Assembly (NCBI GenBank): GCA_026018925.1
Contig: JAKSZU010000013.1
Coordinates: 62,001-126,000 of the forward strand
DNA from: Tupaia tana
Taxonomy: Eukaryota; Chordata; Mammalia; Scandentia; Tupaiidae
Direction: 5' to 3'
DNA length: 64,000 nucleotides
The notes under the pieces are model-generated. The model was not told where the DNA came from, did no database searches, and saw nothing but the letters and a program-made list of their open reading frames with translations. Positions 38,888 through 48,797 of this stretch are shown one piece after another. Position numbers and translations under genes: made by a program. Every line of letters starts with the position of its first letter. Position 1 is the stretch's first letter.

Positions 38888-39888
38888 ATGACAAGAAATC
38901 ACCGTCGGATCACGAGAAATATGGGAAAACGAGAAAATACCTCTCCTCCAATGGAAAAGAGTAACTCTCCTTCATCCACAAACAGTTCGGTGAAAGTCAT
39001 GGAAATGTCTGATAAGGAATTTAGAGCATTCATAATGTCGAAGCTAACAGAGATGGAAGAAAAGAGAGATAATGAACTGCTAAAGAGAAAGGAGAAAGAA
39101 GTTGCCGAGTTCCAGGAGATGAGGAAATTCTTGCAAGATCTAAAAGAGGAATTACACACTTTACAAAAGACTCAAACGGAACTGCTAGAGATCAAGTCTA
39201 TAATAAAGAAGTCAGAATCTCCCTTGAAAGTATTAAAAGCAGACTAGATCATTCAGAAAATAGAATCTCAGATGTAGAAGAGAAAATGGCTGGCTTAGAA
39301 AAGTCCACCACGAAGACTGAGAAAATGGCTCAAAAATTTGAGAATGATATGCGAGAAGTACTGGATACCATCAAACGTCCAAATATCCGGATAATTGGCA
39401 TTCCAGAAGGTGAAGAGACCCATAAGGGCATTGATAATCTATTCCATGAAATCCTGCAAGAAAACTTTCCAAACCTAGAGAGGCATTCGAAGATCCAGTC
39501 CCAGGAAATACAAAGGACCCCAAATAGAAGCAACCCAAGAAGATCTTCTCCAAGACACATTATAGCCAGGTTGACCAAAACCGCAGACAAAGACAAGATA
39601 CTAAGATTGGCAAGAGAGAAACATCAAGTTACCTACAAAGGACATCCCATCAGGCTAACAGCAGATCTCTCATCGGAAACAATGCAAGCGAGGAGAGAAT
39701 GGGAAAATATATTCAAAGTGTTACGAGAGAAACAGTTTCAGCCAAGAATACTGTACCCGGCAAGATTATCTTTCAGGTGGGAAGAAAAGACAAGAACATT
39801 CTCAGATAAACAAAACCTGAAAGAATTTACCAGCACCAGACCAGATCTCCAAGAAGTTCTCAAGGGTGTGCTGTATCAAGAAAATTAA
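38888..39888 (+). pseudogene. L1-A ORF1 (ORF1p, RNA-binding chaperone), one frameshift
   Basis: L1 ORF1p is the trimeric RNA-binding protein of the L1 ribonucleoprotein. The start is the ATG encoding MTRNHRRITRN, shared with L1-E. About 333 conceptual residues are present, close to the usual length for mammalian L1 ORF1p. A polar N-terminus (1-40) is followed by a charged coiled coil (about 45-135). The RRM begins at IRIIGIP (166-172), with RHIIARL at 222-228. The C-terminal domain (about 242-332) includes REKHQVTYKGHPIRL and QARREWENIF. A single-base indel near 39,195-39,215, at the end of the coiled-coil coding region, shifts the frame, so the first piece stops at 39,247 and the second is open from 39,286 to the stop. 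It is otherwise clean and hence fairly young. Family assignment is certain; whether the frameshift is real or a sequencing error cannot be told. Confidence 0.93.
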
Positions 39889-40190
39889 ACACAGACACAC
39901 GGAAATAAGAGTCCAAAAACTATGAAAGTGGCCAACTTAATCAGAGGGACAAGTCTGAATTTGAATATTATATCCCAGAATTTAATCAGGAAAATTGAAC
40001 CAGAACAGAAGATAAAAGTACATGAGACTGATAGGTTCATGCACCTTCCATTTGAACAGAATCCTAACTTGTTTCCTGGCTTTAAGCAGTTCCTTGGCAT
40101 TTCTTTGAGTTAAGTTAAAACTGGTTTTCTTAGTAGTAATGAGTGAACTCACCATTGAAAGTAGTTAGATTATGTAGGAAATTGTGTGAT
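39889..40190 (+). other. L1-A ORF2 stub (first ~12 codons) and unrecognised segment
   Basis: After the ORF1 stop, 39,921-39,958 matches the start of ORF2 in L1-C (GGCCAACTTAAT, GGGACAAGTCTG). The match then stops and 39,960-40,190 is not L1 coding sequence that I recognise. The rest of ORF2, about 3.8 kb, is missing. The junction at about 39,958 is therefore either a deletion or a fusion to a new 3' sequence. Confidence 0.65.
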
Positions 40191-40450
40191 CAATGCAACG
40201 TGGGTGGGAAGGGAATGAAGGACAATTGTAGACACCGGAGGTGGTGTGAGAGGAGGGTGGGAAGGGACAGAGGGTCAGAAAGAGGGGTGGAAGTAATTCT
40301 AGGAACTAGTAATGCAAAATTTTTTGTAATGTGCATGATTGTATCACTATGCAGTGTGTACTGGATGGGAGATTGCATTTTGTATGCTATGATGAAGCTT
40401 AGGGAAGGAATGTAAATTGAGTTACAAAAAAAAATTTCAGAAAAAAAAAT
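40191..40450 (+). other. L1-like 3'UTR module 1 (purine-rich)
   Basis: A G-rich purine tract (about 40,240-40,300) is followed by GTACTGGATGGGAGATTGC, TTTTGTATGCTATGATGAAG and an A run. A purine-rich G tract is a usual feature of mammalian L1 3'UTRs. It matches module 2 downstream and the tails of the composite element at 53.6-54.2 kb. Confidence 0.65.
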
Positions 40451-40920
40451 ATTTATATATTCAATGACTGCAGTAGGATATGTAGCCACAGCTAGGTGCT
40501 ACTTTATAGGATGCGTAAAGTAAGACTTGTGTTCATGGAAATGTGGGTATCACCTGTGTTTGCTATGAGGGTATTTGGATTGATTAGGGTCTTTGGCGTT
40601 AAAATAAAATGTGAGGAGAAAACAGTATAGAAAGCAAACATAGATACCAGAGACTGTGGGAGGAGAGTGGGAGATGGCAGAGGGTAAGAGATAGAGAATC
40701 TAGGATGGGGGGAAAAAAGCAAAACATACAGAAGACAAGAAATGGAAGATCATTTGCTGACAATAACATGCTTGTTGATGTGCTTGATTGAGACAATATA
40801 TAGTGTAATTTGGATGGAAAATCTCATTTTGTATGCTGTAATGATGTTCAGAGAATGAATGCAAATAAATAAATAAATAAATAAATAAATAAAAAATTTT
40901 AATGGAAAAAAAAAAAAAAG
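40451..40920 (+). other. L1-like 3'UTR module 2, ending in (AAAT)n and an A run
   Basis: 40,600-40,862 repeats the layout of module 1: a GGAGGAGAGTGGGAGATGG purine tract, ATTTGGATGG, CATTTTGTATGCTGTAATGA and GAATGCAAAT. It then runs into an AAAT tetranucleotide repeat (40,863-40,892) and an A run (40,907-40,919). Two tails in series on one element is unusual. Confidence 0.65.
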
Positions 40921-41022
40921 GAAATAAAAATGTTCTCAGGTAAACAAAACCTGATAGAATTTACCAACTCCAGACCAGCTCTTCAAAAAATTCAGAAAGG
41001 AGTACTATGCCAAGAAAACTAA
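40921..41022 (+). pseudogene. L1-C ORF1, C-terminal remnant
   Basis: About 33 codons match the end of L1-A ORF1: the TFSDKQNLKEF region reads with VLR and QTKPDRIYQL in its place, followed by a stop at 41,020-41,022. The upstream part is missing because the insertion is 5'-truncated. It has no coding capacity. Confidence 0.75.
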
Positions 41023-41065
41023 AGAGAGACAGACAGCAATAAGCGAACAAAAATTAAGCAGGAAT

Positions 41066-41637
41066 ATGGCCAACTTAATGGTAGGGACAAGTCTGGAAAT
41101 GTCTGGAAATAATAAGGTTGAATGTCAATGGATTAAATTCTCCAATCAAGAGACACAGACTGGCTGAATGAATTAAAAATCAGAAACCCTCCATCTGCTG
41201 CCTACAAGAAACCCATCTCATGGATAAAGACATACATAGACTAAAAGTGAAGGGCTGGAAAAATATATTCCATGCAAATAGAAACCAAAAAAGAGGAGGA
41301 GTCGCTATACTGATTTTGGACAAAATAGGCTTCAAAACAAAAACCATAAGAAAAGACAAAGAAGGGCATTATATAGTTATGAAAGAGCTAATTCACCAAG
41401 AAGACATAACACTTCTAAATATCTATACACAAAACTCAGGAGCAACCAAATATGTAAAGGAAAGAATGCTAGATCTAAAAGGAGAGATAGACTGTAACAC
41501 TATAATTGTTGGAAATCTCAACAACCAATTATCTCCTTTAGGGAAGTCAACAAGACAAAAACTAAGCAAAGAGATTCAGGACCTAAATGATACCATAACT
41601 CAGATGGACCTGATAGACATCTATAGAACTTTCCACC
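41066..41637 (+). pseudogene. L1-C ORF2, N-terminal part (endonuclease domain), decayed
   Basis: ORF2 supplies the AP-like endonuclease and reverse transcriptase of L1. It begins with the usual ATGGCCAACTT and the LNVNGLNSPIKRHRLAE segment. From 41,220 a frame reads KGWKNIFHANRNQKRGG, KEGHYIVMK and DIYRTFHH. The catalytic GDxNT loop reads GNLNN (41,511-41,525), so the catalytic Asp is Asn. The frame continues after 41,637 only by chance, into the L1-B 5'UTR; the true continuation is at 47,391. Confidence 0.9.
41625..41637. repeat. Left target-site duplication of L1-B (13 bp)
   Basis: AGAACTTTCCACC is repeated exactly at 47,378-47,390, immediately after the A-rich tail of L1-B. The host sequence is the L1-C endonuclease region (encoding YRTFH). 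It marks a target-primed retrotransposition. Confidence 0.92.
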
Positions 41638-42247
41638 ACGCCTCCCACAGTCTGTCCTCTTCCCAGCAGCAGGACACAGACACAGCAGCAGCCCTCTGGC
41701 CAGCCAGTGACAGAGGCAGGAACATCACTGCTCCCTCACCTCACCTGCAGATCCCCAGACCAAGCACCCACCCCCTAGGTAGGTTGCCATTACTTTCTGC
41801 TTTGGATTTTTCAGCTTTATTCTCTTGTTAATTTCCTAGTCTTCCTCTTCCCACAGCCTGTCCTGTCCCCAGCAGCAGTCCACAGACACAGTGGCGTGTG
41901 ACTTTTTCTTTATTTCTCTGTGTGTTTTGCTTTTATTTTCTTGTGTTTTTTCACCTAATACCCTCTCCTCTTCATCTTCCACCCTGCCAGAAGGACTGGA
42001 CAGGTCTATAATCAGATATCTAAAATTCCCTAGTAATATAACTTTCTCTGGGATTTTCCCTGTACTGACCCATCTGAGAAAAAGGAGATATTGCTTTTCA
42101 GACACCTCAGTAGAGAACCCCTCTTGATACCTCATTGGTAAAAACAACAGAAGAGACTTTGGCAAACATTAATTTGCAACAAAAGGGAAAGTCACTTACT
42201 CCTAGTTGGAGAAACGCAAGAGGTATTCAAAGTGAATACATCTTCCA
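41638..42247 (+). promoter_or_regulatory. L1-B 5'UTR with a tandem ~206-bp monomer
   Basis: CCCACAG, TGTCCT, CCCAGCAGCAG and CACAGACACAG occur in the same order from 41,644 and again from 41,850, a period of about 206 bp. That indicates one complete promoter monomer and the start of a second, followed by a unique tether to the ORF1 ATG. It shows no evident similarity to the 314-bp satellite unit. Promoter role is inferred from its position. Confidence 0.7.
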
Positions 42248-43214
42248 ATGGCTAGAAGTAGAAGATCCTCAGGTATGAATAAACAAGAAAATACATCTCC
42301 ATCAAAAATACAGAGTAACTCCCCTCCATCTTTCGTGCTAATGGACGATGTTACCAAAATGTCAGACAAAGAATTTCGAACACTTATGATGAACAAATTC
42401 TTTCAGTTGGAACAAAAAAGAGACAACGAACTACAGGTGATGAGGAAGTCATTCCAAGATATGAAAGAAGAAATGGAGACTCTGAGAAAGAACCATGGAG
42501 CTATTAGAGATAAAGTCTGGAATAGAGGAAATAAAAAACTCTCTTGAAAGTATTAAAAGTTGATTAGACCATGCTGAAGATCAAATCTCTGATGTAGACG
42601 ATAAAACCTTTGACCTACAAAGAACCACAAAAAAGATAGAGAAAATAAAAAAAAAAAAAACACGAGGATAATATACGAGAAATACTAGATTCCATAAGAC
42701 GCCCAAATATCAGAATAATTGGCATCTCAGAAGGTGAAGAAACTAATGACGACATGGAAAATCTATTCCATGAAATCCTGGAAGAAAATTTCCCAAGTCT
42801 AGAGAGGCACTCAAGTATCAAGACCCAAGAAATATAAAGGTTCTCACTTAGAATCAACCCCAGAAGACCTTCCCCAAGGAACATCATAGCCAGACTATCC
42901 AAGACCACAGATAAAGACATGATACTAAAACTGGCAAGAGAGAAACGAGAAGTGATATACAAAGGTCATCCCATCAGGCTAACTCCAGACCTCTCAACGG
43001 AAACAATGCAAGCAACGAAAGAATGGGAAGATGTATTGAAAGTGCTAAGAGAGAAAAAATTTCAACCAAGATTATTGTATCCTACAAGATTATTCTTCAT
43101 ATGGAAAAAAAGATTAAAATCTTCTCAGACAAACAAGACCTGAAAGAATTTGCCAGCACCAGGCCAGTTCTTCAAGAAACAGAAAGCACTGTTCCAGAAA
43201 AACTAAAGAGCTAA
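42248..43214 (+). pseudogene. L1-B ORF1 (ORF1p), frameshifted
   Basis: It begins MARSRRSSGMNKQEN and shares the KMSDKEFRTLM segment with the other ORF1 copies. The coiled coil is shorter than in L1-A. The first frame is lost at about 42,520. An in-frame stop follows the SIKTQEI segment near 42,835. The C-terminal domain is readable from 42,919 (LAREKREVIYKGHPIRL), with another shift near 43,100 before the stop at 43,212-43,214. An A run at 42,648-42,660 may be one cause of the shifts. It is clearly ORF1 and clearly dead. Confidence 0.92.
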
Positions 43215-43250
43215 CAGACAGAAACAAAAAAATAAAAGGCTGCTGTGACA

Positions 43251-46200
43251 ATGGCCAACTTAAACGTCGGGACAGATCCAGTTACATTGATAATAACATT
43301 GAATGTGAACGGATTAAATTCCCCAATGAAGAGACACAGACTGGCCGAATAGATAAAAAATAAAACAGAGACCCTCTATCTGTTGCCTACAGGAAATCCA
43401 CCTCATTGATAAAGACATACATAGACTGAAAGTGAAGGGTTGGAATAAGGTTTTCCATGTAATAGGGAACCAAAAAAAAGCTGGAGTTGCGATACTAATT
43501 TCTGACAATATAGCCTTTAAAACAAAAACTGTTCGAAGAGACAAAGAAGGACACTATATTGTAGTAAAAGGATCAATAGATCAAGAAGACATAACTCTTA
43601 TAAATATCTATGCGCCTACCACAGGAGCACCCAAATATGTGAAGAAAAGACTGTTAGATCTAAAAGGGGAGATAGACTGCAATACACTAATTGTTGGAGA
43701 CCTCAACACTGCACTATCCCCTCGGGACAGACCATCTAGACCAAAAATAGATAAAGAGATAAAGGCTCTGAATGATACTATGAATGAAATGAACTTAACA
43801 GACATCTATAGAACTTTCCATCCAAAAGTCATGAGATACACTTTTTTCTCAACCCCGAATGGAACCGTTTCAAAGATTGACCACATCATAGGGCACAAAG
43901 CAAGCCTCTACAGATTCAAAGGCATAGAAACTATTCTCAGCATCTTCTCTGACCATGATGGAATTAAACTTGAGTTTAATTTCAAGAGAAATCCTCAAAA
44001 ATACTCATATACATAAAAACTAAATAACTTCCTACTGAATGACTCCACAACTACTGATGAAATAAAGTCCAAAATCAAAAGATTCATGGAAGCTAATGAC
44101 AAGGAAGACATGAGTTTCCATAATCTTTGGGACACTGCTAAAGCAGTCATAAAAGCGAAGTTTATAGCAATTAGTGCTCATAAGAGGAAGACAGAAAGAA
44201 GGCAAATGGATCACTTAACATCATGCCTCAGAGAATTGGAGAAGCAACAGCAAAATGATCCAAAAAAAAAACCAGCAGAAAGGAAATAATAAGGATCTGA
44301 AAAGAAATAAATGAAATAGAAAATAAGCAAACTATACAGAAAATAAATGAAAGTAAAAGCTGGCACTATGAAAAGATAAACAAAATTGATACACCACTAG
44401 CGAGACTTATTAAGAAGAATAGAGAAAGGAACCAGGTGAATCAAATCTGCAATGAAGCAGGAAATATAACAACAGACAAAAGCAGAAATACAGAACATCA
44501 TCAGAGGATATTATGAACAACAATATGCCAAGAAACAAGACAATCTGGACGAGATGGACAAATTCCTGGACACGTATAATCTACCAAGTTTGAGCCAGGA
44601 GGATGTAGAAAGTCTAAATAGGTCCATAACAAGCCAGGAGATTGAATCAGTAATAAATAACCTTCCAACAAAGAAAAGCCCTGGCCCTGATGGCTTCACC
44701 TCTAAATTCTATAAAACTTTCAAAGAGTTAACCCCCTTTCTGCTCAAGTTATTTCTAAAGATCCAAAAGGGTGAATCTCTCCCTAATTCATTCTATGAAG
44801 CCTCCATCACCCTTATTCTCAAAACAGGTAAGGACAGGACAAGGAAGGAAACCTATAAACCAATATCTCTGATAAATATAGACTCAGATTCTCAACAAGA
44901 TATTAGCAAACTGTATTCAACAACTTATAAAAAAGATTATACATCATGATCAGGTAGGCTTTATTCCAGGAATGCAAGGTTGGTTCAACATATGCAAAAC
45001 CATAAATGTAATACACCATATTAACAGAAAAAAAAAGACAAAAACCATATGGTCATATTGATTGATGGAGAAAAAGCATTTGATAAGATACAACATCTCT
45101 TCATGATCTAGAGACAGCAAAATCAGCATACATGGGTCATTTCTCAACACAATAAAAGCTATCTATGAAAAACCCATCGCGAATATCATCCTGAATGGAG
45201 AAAAGCTGAAAGCTTTCCCACTAAAAACGGGTACAAGACAAGGATGCCCACTTTCTCCACTCCTTTTCAATATAGTACTGGAAGTCCTCGCCAACACAAA
45301 GAGAAAAGAGGAAAAAATTAAAGGCATCCAAATAGGAAAAAAAGAGGTGAAACTCTCTCTATTCGCAGATGATATGATTTTGTACATAGAAGACACAATG
45401 ATTTCCATGAATAAATTTCTGGAAGTAATGCACGAATACAGTAAATTTGCAGATACAAAATTAATATACAGAAGTCTATAGTATTTCTATATAAAAACAA
45501 CAGGCAGATGGAGATAGAACTGAAAAAAGTTGTTCAATTTACCATAGCCACAAAAAGTATAAAATACTTAGGGATAAATCTAACCAAAGAAGTTAAAGAC
45601 CTCCACAAGGAAAACTATGAAAAGCTAAAAAAAGAAATTGAAAATGACACAAAAAAGTGGAAGGACATCCCATGTTCCTGGATTGGAAGAATTAATATAA
45701 CGAAAATGGCAATTCTACCCAAATTAATCTACCTATTTAATGCAATGCCAATCAAAGTATGAGACACATTCTTCACAGATTTAGAAAAGACAATCATAAA
45801 ATTCATCTGGAATAATAAAATACCCCGCATTGCCAAAGAAATTCTACAAAAGAAGAGCGGAGTGGGCGGCATCTCATTCCCTGACCCAAAAATATACTAC
45901 AAAGCTGTGGTAATCAAAACAGCATGGTATTGGCACAGAAACAGACATGTGGATCAATGGAAGAGACTTGAGTCTACAGGAATAAATTCCCAATCATTTA
46001 GTCAGCTGATGTTTGTCAAGGTGTACGTCAATCCAGTGGGAAAAGGAAAACCTTTTCAGCAAATGTTGCTGGATAAACTGGATTTCCACCTATAGAAAGA
46101 TAAATCTGAATCCCTACATCTCACCTTTTACAAAAATCAAGTCAAAGTGGATCAAGGATCTAAACCTAAGACCCCAAACTATTAAACTTCTTCTAGAAAA

Positions 46201-47109
46201 CACCGGGGAAACTCTGGGAAAGACATTGGGGTAGGGAAAGACTTCTTACATAAGACCCCTAAAGCACAATCAATAATCCCCAAAATAGATAAGTGGGATT
46301 ACATCAGACTAAGAAGTTTCTACATGGCAAAAGACACAGTAATTAGTGTGAATCAACAGCCCTCAGAATGGAAAAATATTTTTGTAAACTATGCATCAGA
46401 TAAGGGATTGGTAACCAGAATACATAAGGAACTAAAGAACCTGTTTGGAAAAAAGATGATGAACCCTATTAAAAGATAGGAGAAGGAGTTGAAAAGAACA
46501 CTCAGTAAAGATGACATACGAATAGCCAGAAGGCATATGAAAAAATGCACAACATCCCTCATCGTAAGGGAAATGCAGATCAAAACAACAGAGAAACCAC
46601 CTAACCCCAGTCAGAATGGCTAAGATTAAAAAAAAACAAAAAATGATAAGTGTTGGCAGGGGTGTGGTGAAAGGGGAACTCTCTTACACTGCTGGTGGGA
46701 ATGTAAATTAGTCCAACCACTGTGGAGAACAATTTGGAGATTCCTCAAAAATCTACAAATAGAACTGCCATACGATCCAGCAATCCCATTTCTTGGCATC
46801 TACCCAAAGGACAGAAGAATTTCTCATTGGAAAAGTGCTTGCACATCGATGTTTATTGCAGCACTTTTCACGATTGCTAAGACATGGAACCAACCCAAAT
46901 GCCCCCGTATGGCTGAATGGATTAAAAAACTGTGGTACGTATACTCTATGGAATACTATTCAGCCATTAAGAACAACAAAACCCTGGCTTTTGACAGAAA
47001 GTGGAAGAATATGGAAGATTTACTGCTGAGTGAAGCAAGGCAGGATGTGAAGGAGAGACACCGTATGTCTCCACTTAATATATACCAAATGTCCGCACTC
47101 TGTAACTGA
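43251..47109 (+). pseudogene. L1-B ORF2 (endonuclease / reverse transcriptase), many breaks, catalytic motifs kept
   Basis: About 1,286 codons in conceptual length, near the usual L1 ORF2p size. The start is ATGGCCAACTT, 36 bp after the ORF1 stop. The endonuclease retains GDLNT (43,696-43,710), SKIDHII and SDH (43,948-43,956). The reverse transcriptase is readable from 44,554 ([13 protein letters not shown]). Motif A is near 45,058-45,090 (EKAFDK), [12 protein letters not shown] is at 45,235-45,270, and the catalytic FADD is at 45,362-45,373. The C-terminal region retains the Cys-rich stretch near 46,690 (HCWWEC) and the WNQPKCP and MEYYSAIK segments. The first stop comes after only ~24 codons (LAE then TAG), and there are many others. 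Catalytic residues survive but the frame does not. Confidence 0.94.
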
Positions 47110-47377
47110 AACTGATGGGCTAAAGGATGTACAAACACAAGAGGTGGGTGTGAATGCCAGAGGTGGTGTGTGTGGAGAAGTGGGGCCTGGGGAAGAACAT
47201 TTGGCGGAGGGATACGAAGACAGCATTGTTGAGACTGGGAGGTAGTGTTATTATATTTTGATCAACTCGACTGGGGAGAAATGTTCATATATTGAAATGA
47301 TCACCTTGTAAGCTAAATAATGTGATTGAATGTATTTAAAAAATGTAAATAAAAATAAATTTTATAAATTTTAAAAA
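47110..47377 (+). other. L1-B 3'UTR and A-rich tail
   Basis: A purine-rich G tract (47,140-47,250) is followed by AT-rich sequence and an A-rich tail with AATAAA-like signals (about 47,338-47,377) that abuts the right duplication copy. Confidence 0.85.
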
Positions 47378-47390
47378 AGAACTTTCCACC
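47378..47390. repeat. Right target-site duplication of L1-B
   Basis: It is an exact copy of 41,625-41,637. Downstream sequence continues the L1-C endonuclease domain. Confidence 0.92.
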
Positions 47391-48500
47391 AAAAAAAGAA
47401 ACACAAAATAATATACATTTTCCAGTCCCACATGATACTTTCTCAAAGATTGACCACATGATAGGGCACAAAACCTGCCTTTACAGATTGAAAGGCATAG
47501 AAAATATATCCAGCAACTTCTCCAACCATGTTGGAATTAAACTTGATATTAAGCTCAGGAAAAGTCCTCAAAAATATACAAATACATGAAAACTAAATAA
47601 CCAACTTCTGAATGACTCCATGACTACTGCAGAGATTAAGATGGAAAACAAAAGATTCATGGAAACTAATGATAATGAATACACAAGTTTGCATAATCTA
47701 TGGGATACTGCAAAAGCAGTCATAAGAGGGAAGTTCATAGCAATTAGTGCACAGAAGAAAAAGATGGAAAGGTGGCAAAAGGACAACCTATCATCATGCC
47801 TCAGGGAACTGGGTAAAGAACAACAAAAAAATACAAAAAATGCCAGGAGAAATGAAATAATAAAGATTCGAGCAGAAATGAATGAAATAGAAAATAAGCG
47901 AACTATACAGAAAATAAATTAAAGCAAAAGCTGGTTCTTTGAAAAGATAAACAAGACTGAGACACCATTAGTCAGACTAATTAAGAAGAGAGAAAGGAAC
48001 CAGATTAAGTCAAATGTGCAACGAATCAGGCAGCATTATAACATACATAAGAGAAATACAAAACATCATTAGAGGATACTATGAGCAGCTCTATCCAACA
48101 AAGAAGAAAACCCGGATGAGATAGACAAATTCCTGGACACATATAATCTACCAGGATTGACTCAGGAGGACATAGAAAGCCTGAATAGACCTATAACAAG
48201 CAATGAGATTGAATCAGTAATAAATAACCTTCCAAGAACAAAAAGTCCAGGCCCCACTGGCTTCACTGTTGGATTTTACAAAACTTTTAAAGAAAGGTAA
48301 CCCACATTCTACTCACGCTGTTTCTAGAGATCCAAAAGGAAGGATTCCTTCAAAATTCATTCTATGAAGCCTTCATTACCCTCATTCCCAAAATGGATAA
48401 GTCTACAACAAAAAAGGAAAACTACGTACCTATATATCTGATTATTGTAGATGCAAAAATTCTCAACAAGATACTTGCTAACCGTATTCAACAGCATATA

Positions 48501-48515
48501 AAAAAGGTTATTCAT
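48501..48515. repeat. Left target-site duplication of SINE-1 (15 bp)
   Basis: AAAAAGGTTATTCAT is repeated exactly at 48,783-48,797. The host is L1-C ORF2. The A-rich 5' end fits L1-endonuclease targeting. Confidence 0.92.
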
Positions 48516-48782
48516 GGGAACCAGCAGTTAGCGTAATGGCTATGTCGCTGGACTCCCACGTAGTCGACCGCGGTTCGCGTCCTGGACCCGGCGGCTTAAA
48601 ACTCACGCCGGGCACATGTGCGTGCGTGTCCAAGATCCCAAGAGGAGAATGGAAGAGAAGGGATTGCGGCGTGACCATCCCCCCTGGGGGGTGATTTCTC
48701 GCTTTCTGTCGCTAATGTCTCTCTCTGTCCGTCTGGCGAGCGCATGCGCCCTATAGCGAAAAAAATCTCTCCAAAAGAAAAA
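48516..48782 (+). mobile_element. SINE-1: tRNA-derived SINE, ~267 bp, young
   Basis: The head GGGAACCAGCAGTTAGCG includes a good A box (TAGCGTAATGG, 48,529-48,539) and a B box (GGTTCGCGTCC, 48,572-48,582), the internal RNA polymerase III promoter of tRNA-type SINEs. The body is CpG-rich, followed by a CT-rich stretch and a short A-rich tail. Many CpGs are intact and the 15-bp duplication is exact, so the insertion is recent. It shares almost all its sequence with SINE-2 at 60.4 kb. I do not recognise the named family. It depends on L1 enzymes for mobility, by family knowledge. Confidence 0.92.
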
Positions 48783-48797
48783 AAAAAGGTTATTCAT
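48783..48797. repeat. Right target-site duplication of SINE-1
   Basis: It is an exact copy of 48,501-48,515. The L1-C reverse transcriptase coding region resumes after it. Confidence 0.92.

Larger units (their letters stand above)
38623..40920 (+). mobile_element. L1-A: ORF1-only L1 joined to the satellite, with duplicated 3' tails
   Basis: In order: a T-rich and then unique leader, a complete ORF1 with one frameshift, a stub of the ORF2 start, an unrecognised segment, and two consecutive L1-3'UTR-like modules, the second ending in an AAAT repeat and an A run. Endonuclease and reverse transcriptase are absent. This resembles HAL1-type (ORF1-only) elements or an internally deleted L1. If the satellite is its 5' monomer array, the element begins outside the window. 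The right edge is set where a different L1 starts within ORF1. Confidence 0.7.
40921..41637 (+). mobile_element. L1-C, 5' part (older, 5'-truncated L1)
   Basis: It starts inside the 3' end of ORF1 and runs into ORF2. It is cut at 41,637 by L1-B and resumes at 47,391. The two halves read continuously through the endonuclease domain when L1-B and one copy of the target duplication are disregarded. Confidence 0.88.
41638..47377 (+). mobile_element. L1-B: full-length L1 (5,740 bp) inserted into L1-C
   Basis: 5'UTR, ORF1, ORF2, 3'UTR and A-rich tail are all present and bounded by an exact 13-bp duplication. Both ORFs carry several frameshifts and stops, so it is no longer autonomous. Its ORF1 N-terminus and 5'UTR differ from those of L1-A and L1-E, so it belongs to a different subfamily. 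Confidence 0.93.

Noticed and set aside
38899..39596. Minus-strand open frames opposite L1-A ORF1
   Set aside because: They are shadows of the ORF1 coding strand with no recognisable family.
40143..40796. Frames of 63-99 codons in the L1-A tail region
   Set aside because: They lie in purine-rich 3'UTR-like sequence on both strands and show no domain.
41638..41831. Continuation of the L1-C ORF2 frame beyond 41,637
   Set aside because: This stretch is the L1-B 5'UTR. The true continuation starts at 47,391 after the duplication.
48516..48600. Functional tRNA gene
   Set aside because: A and B boxes are present, but the sequence does not fold into a full tRNA cloverleaf that I can support, and it is part of a SINE with target duplications.
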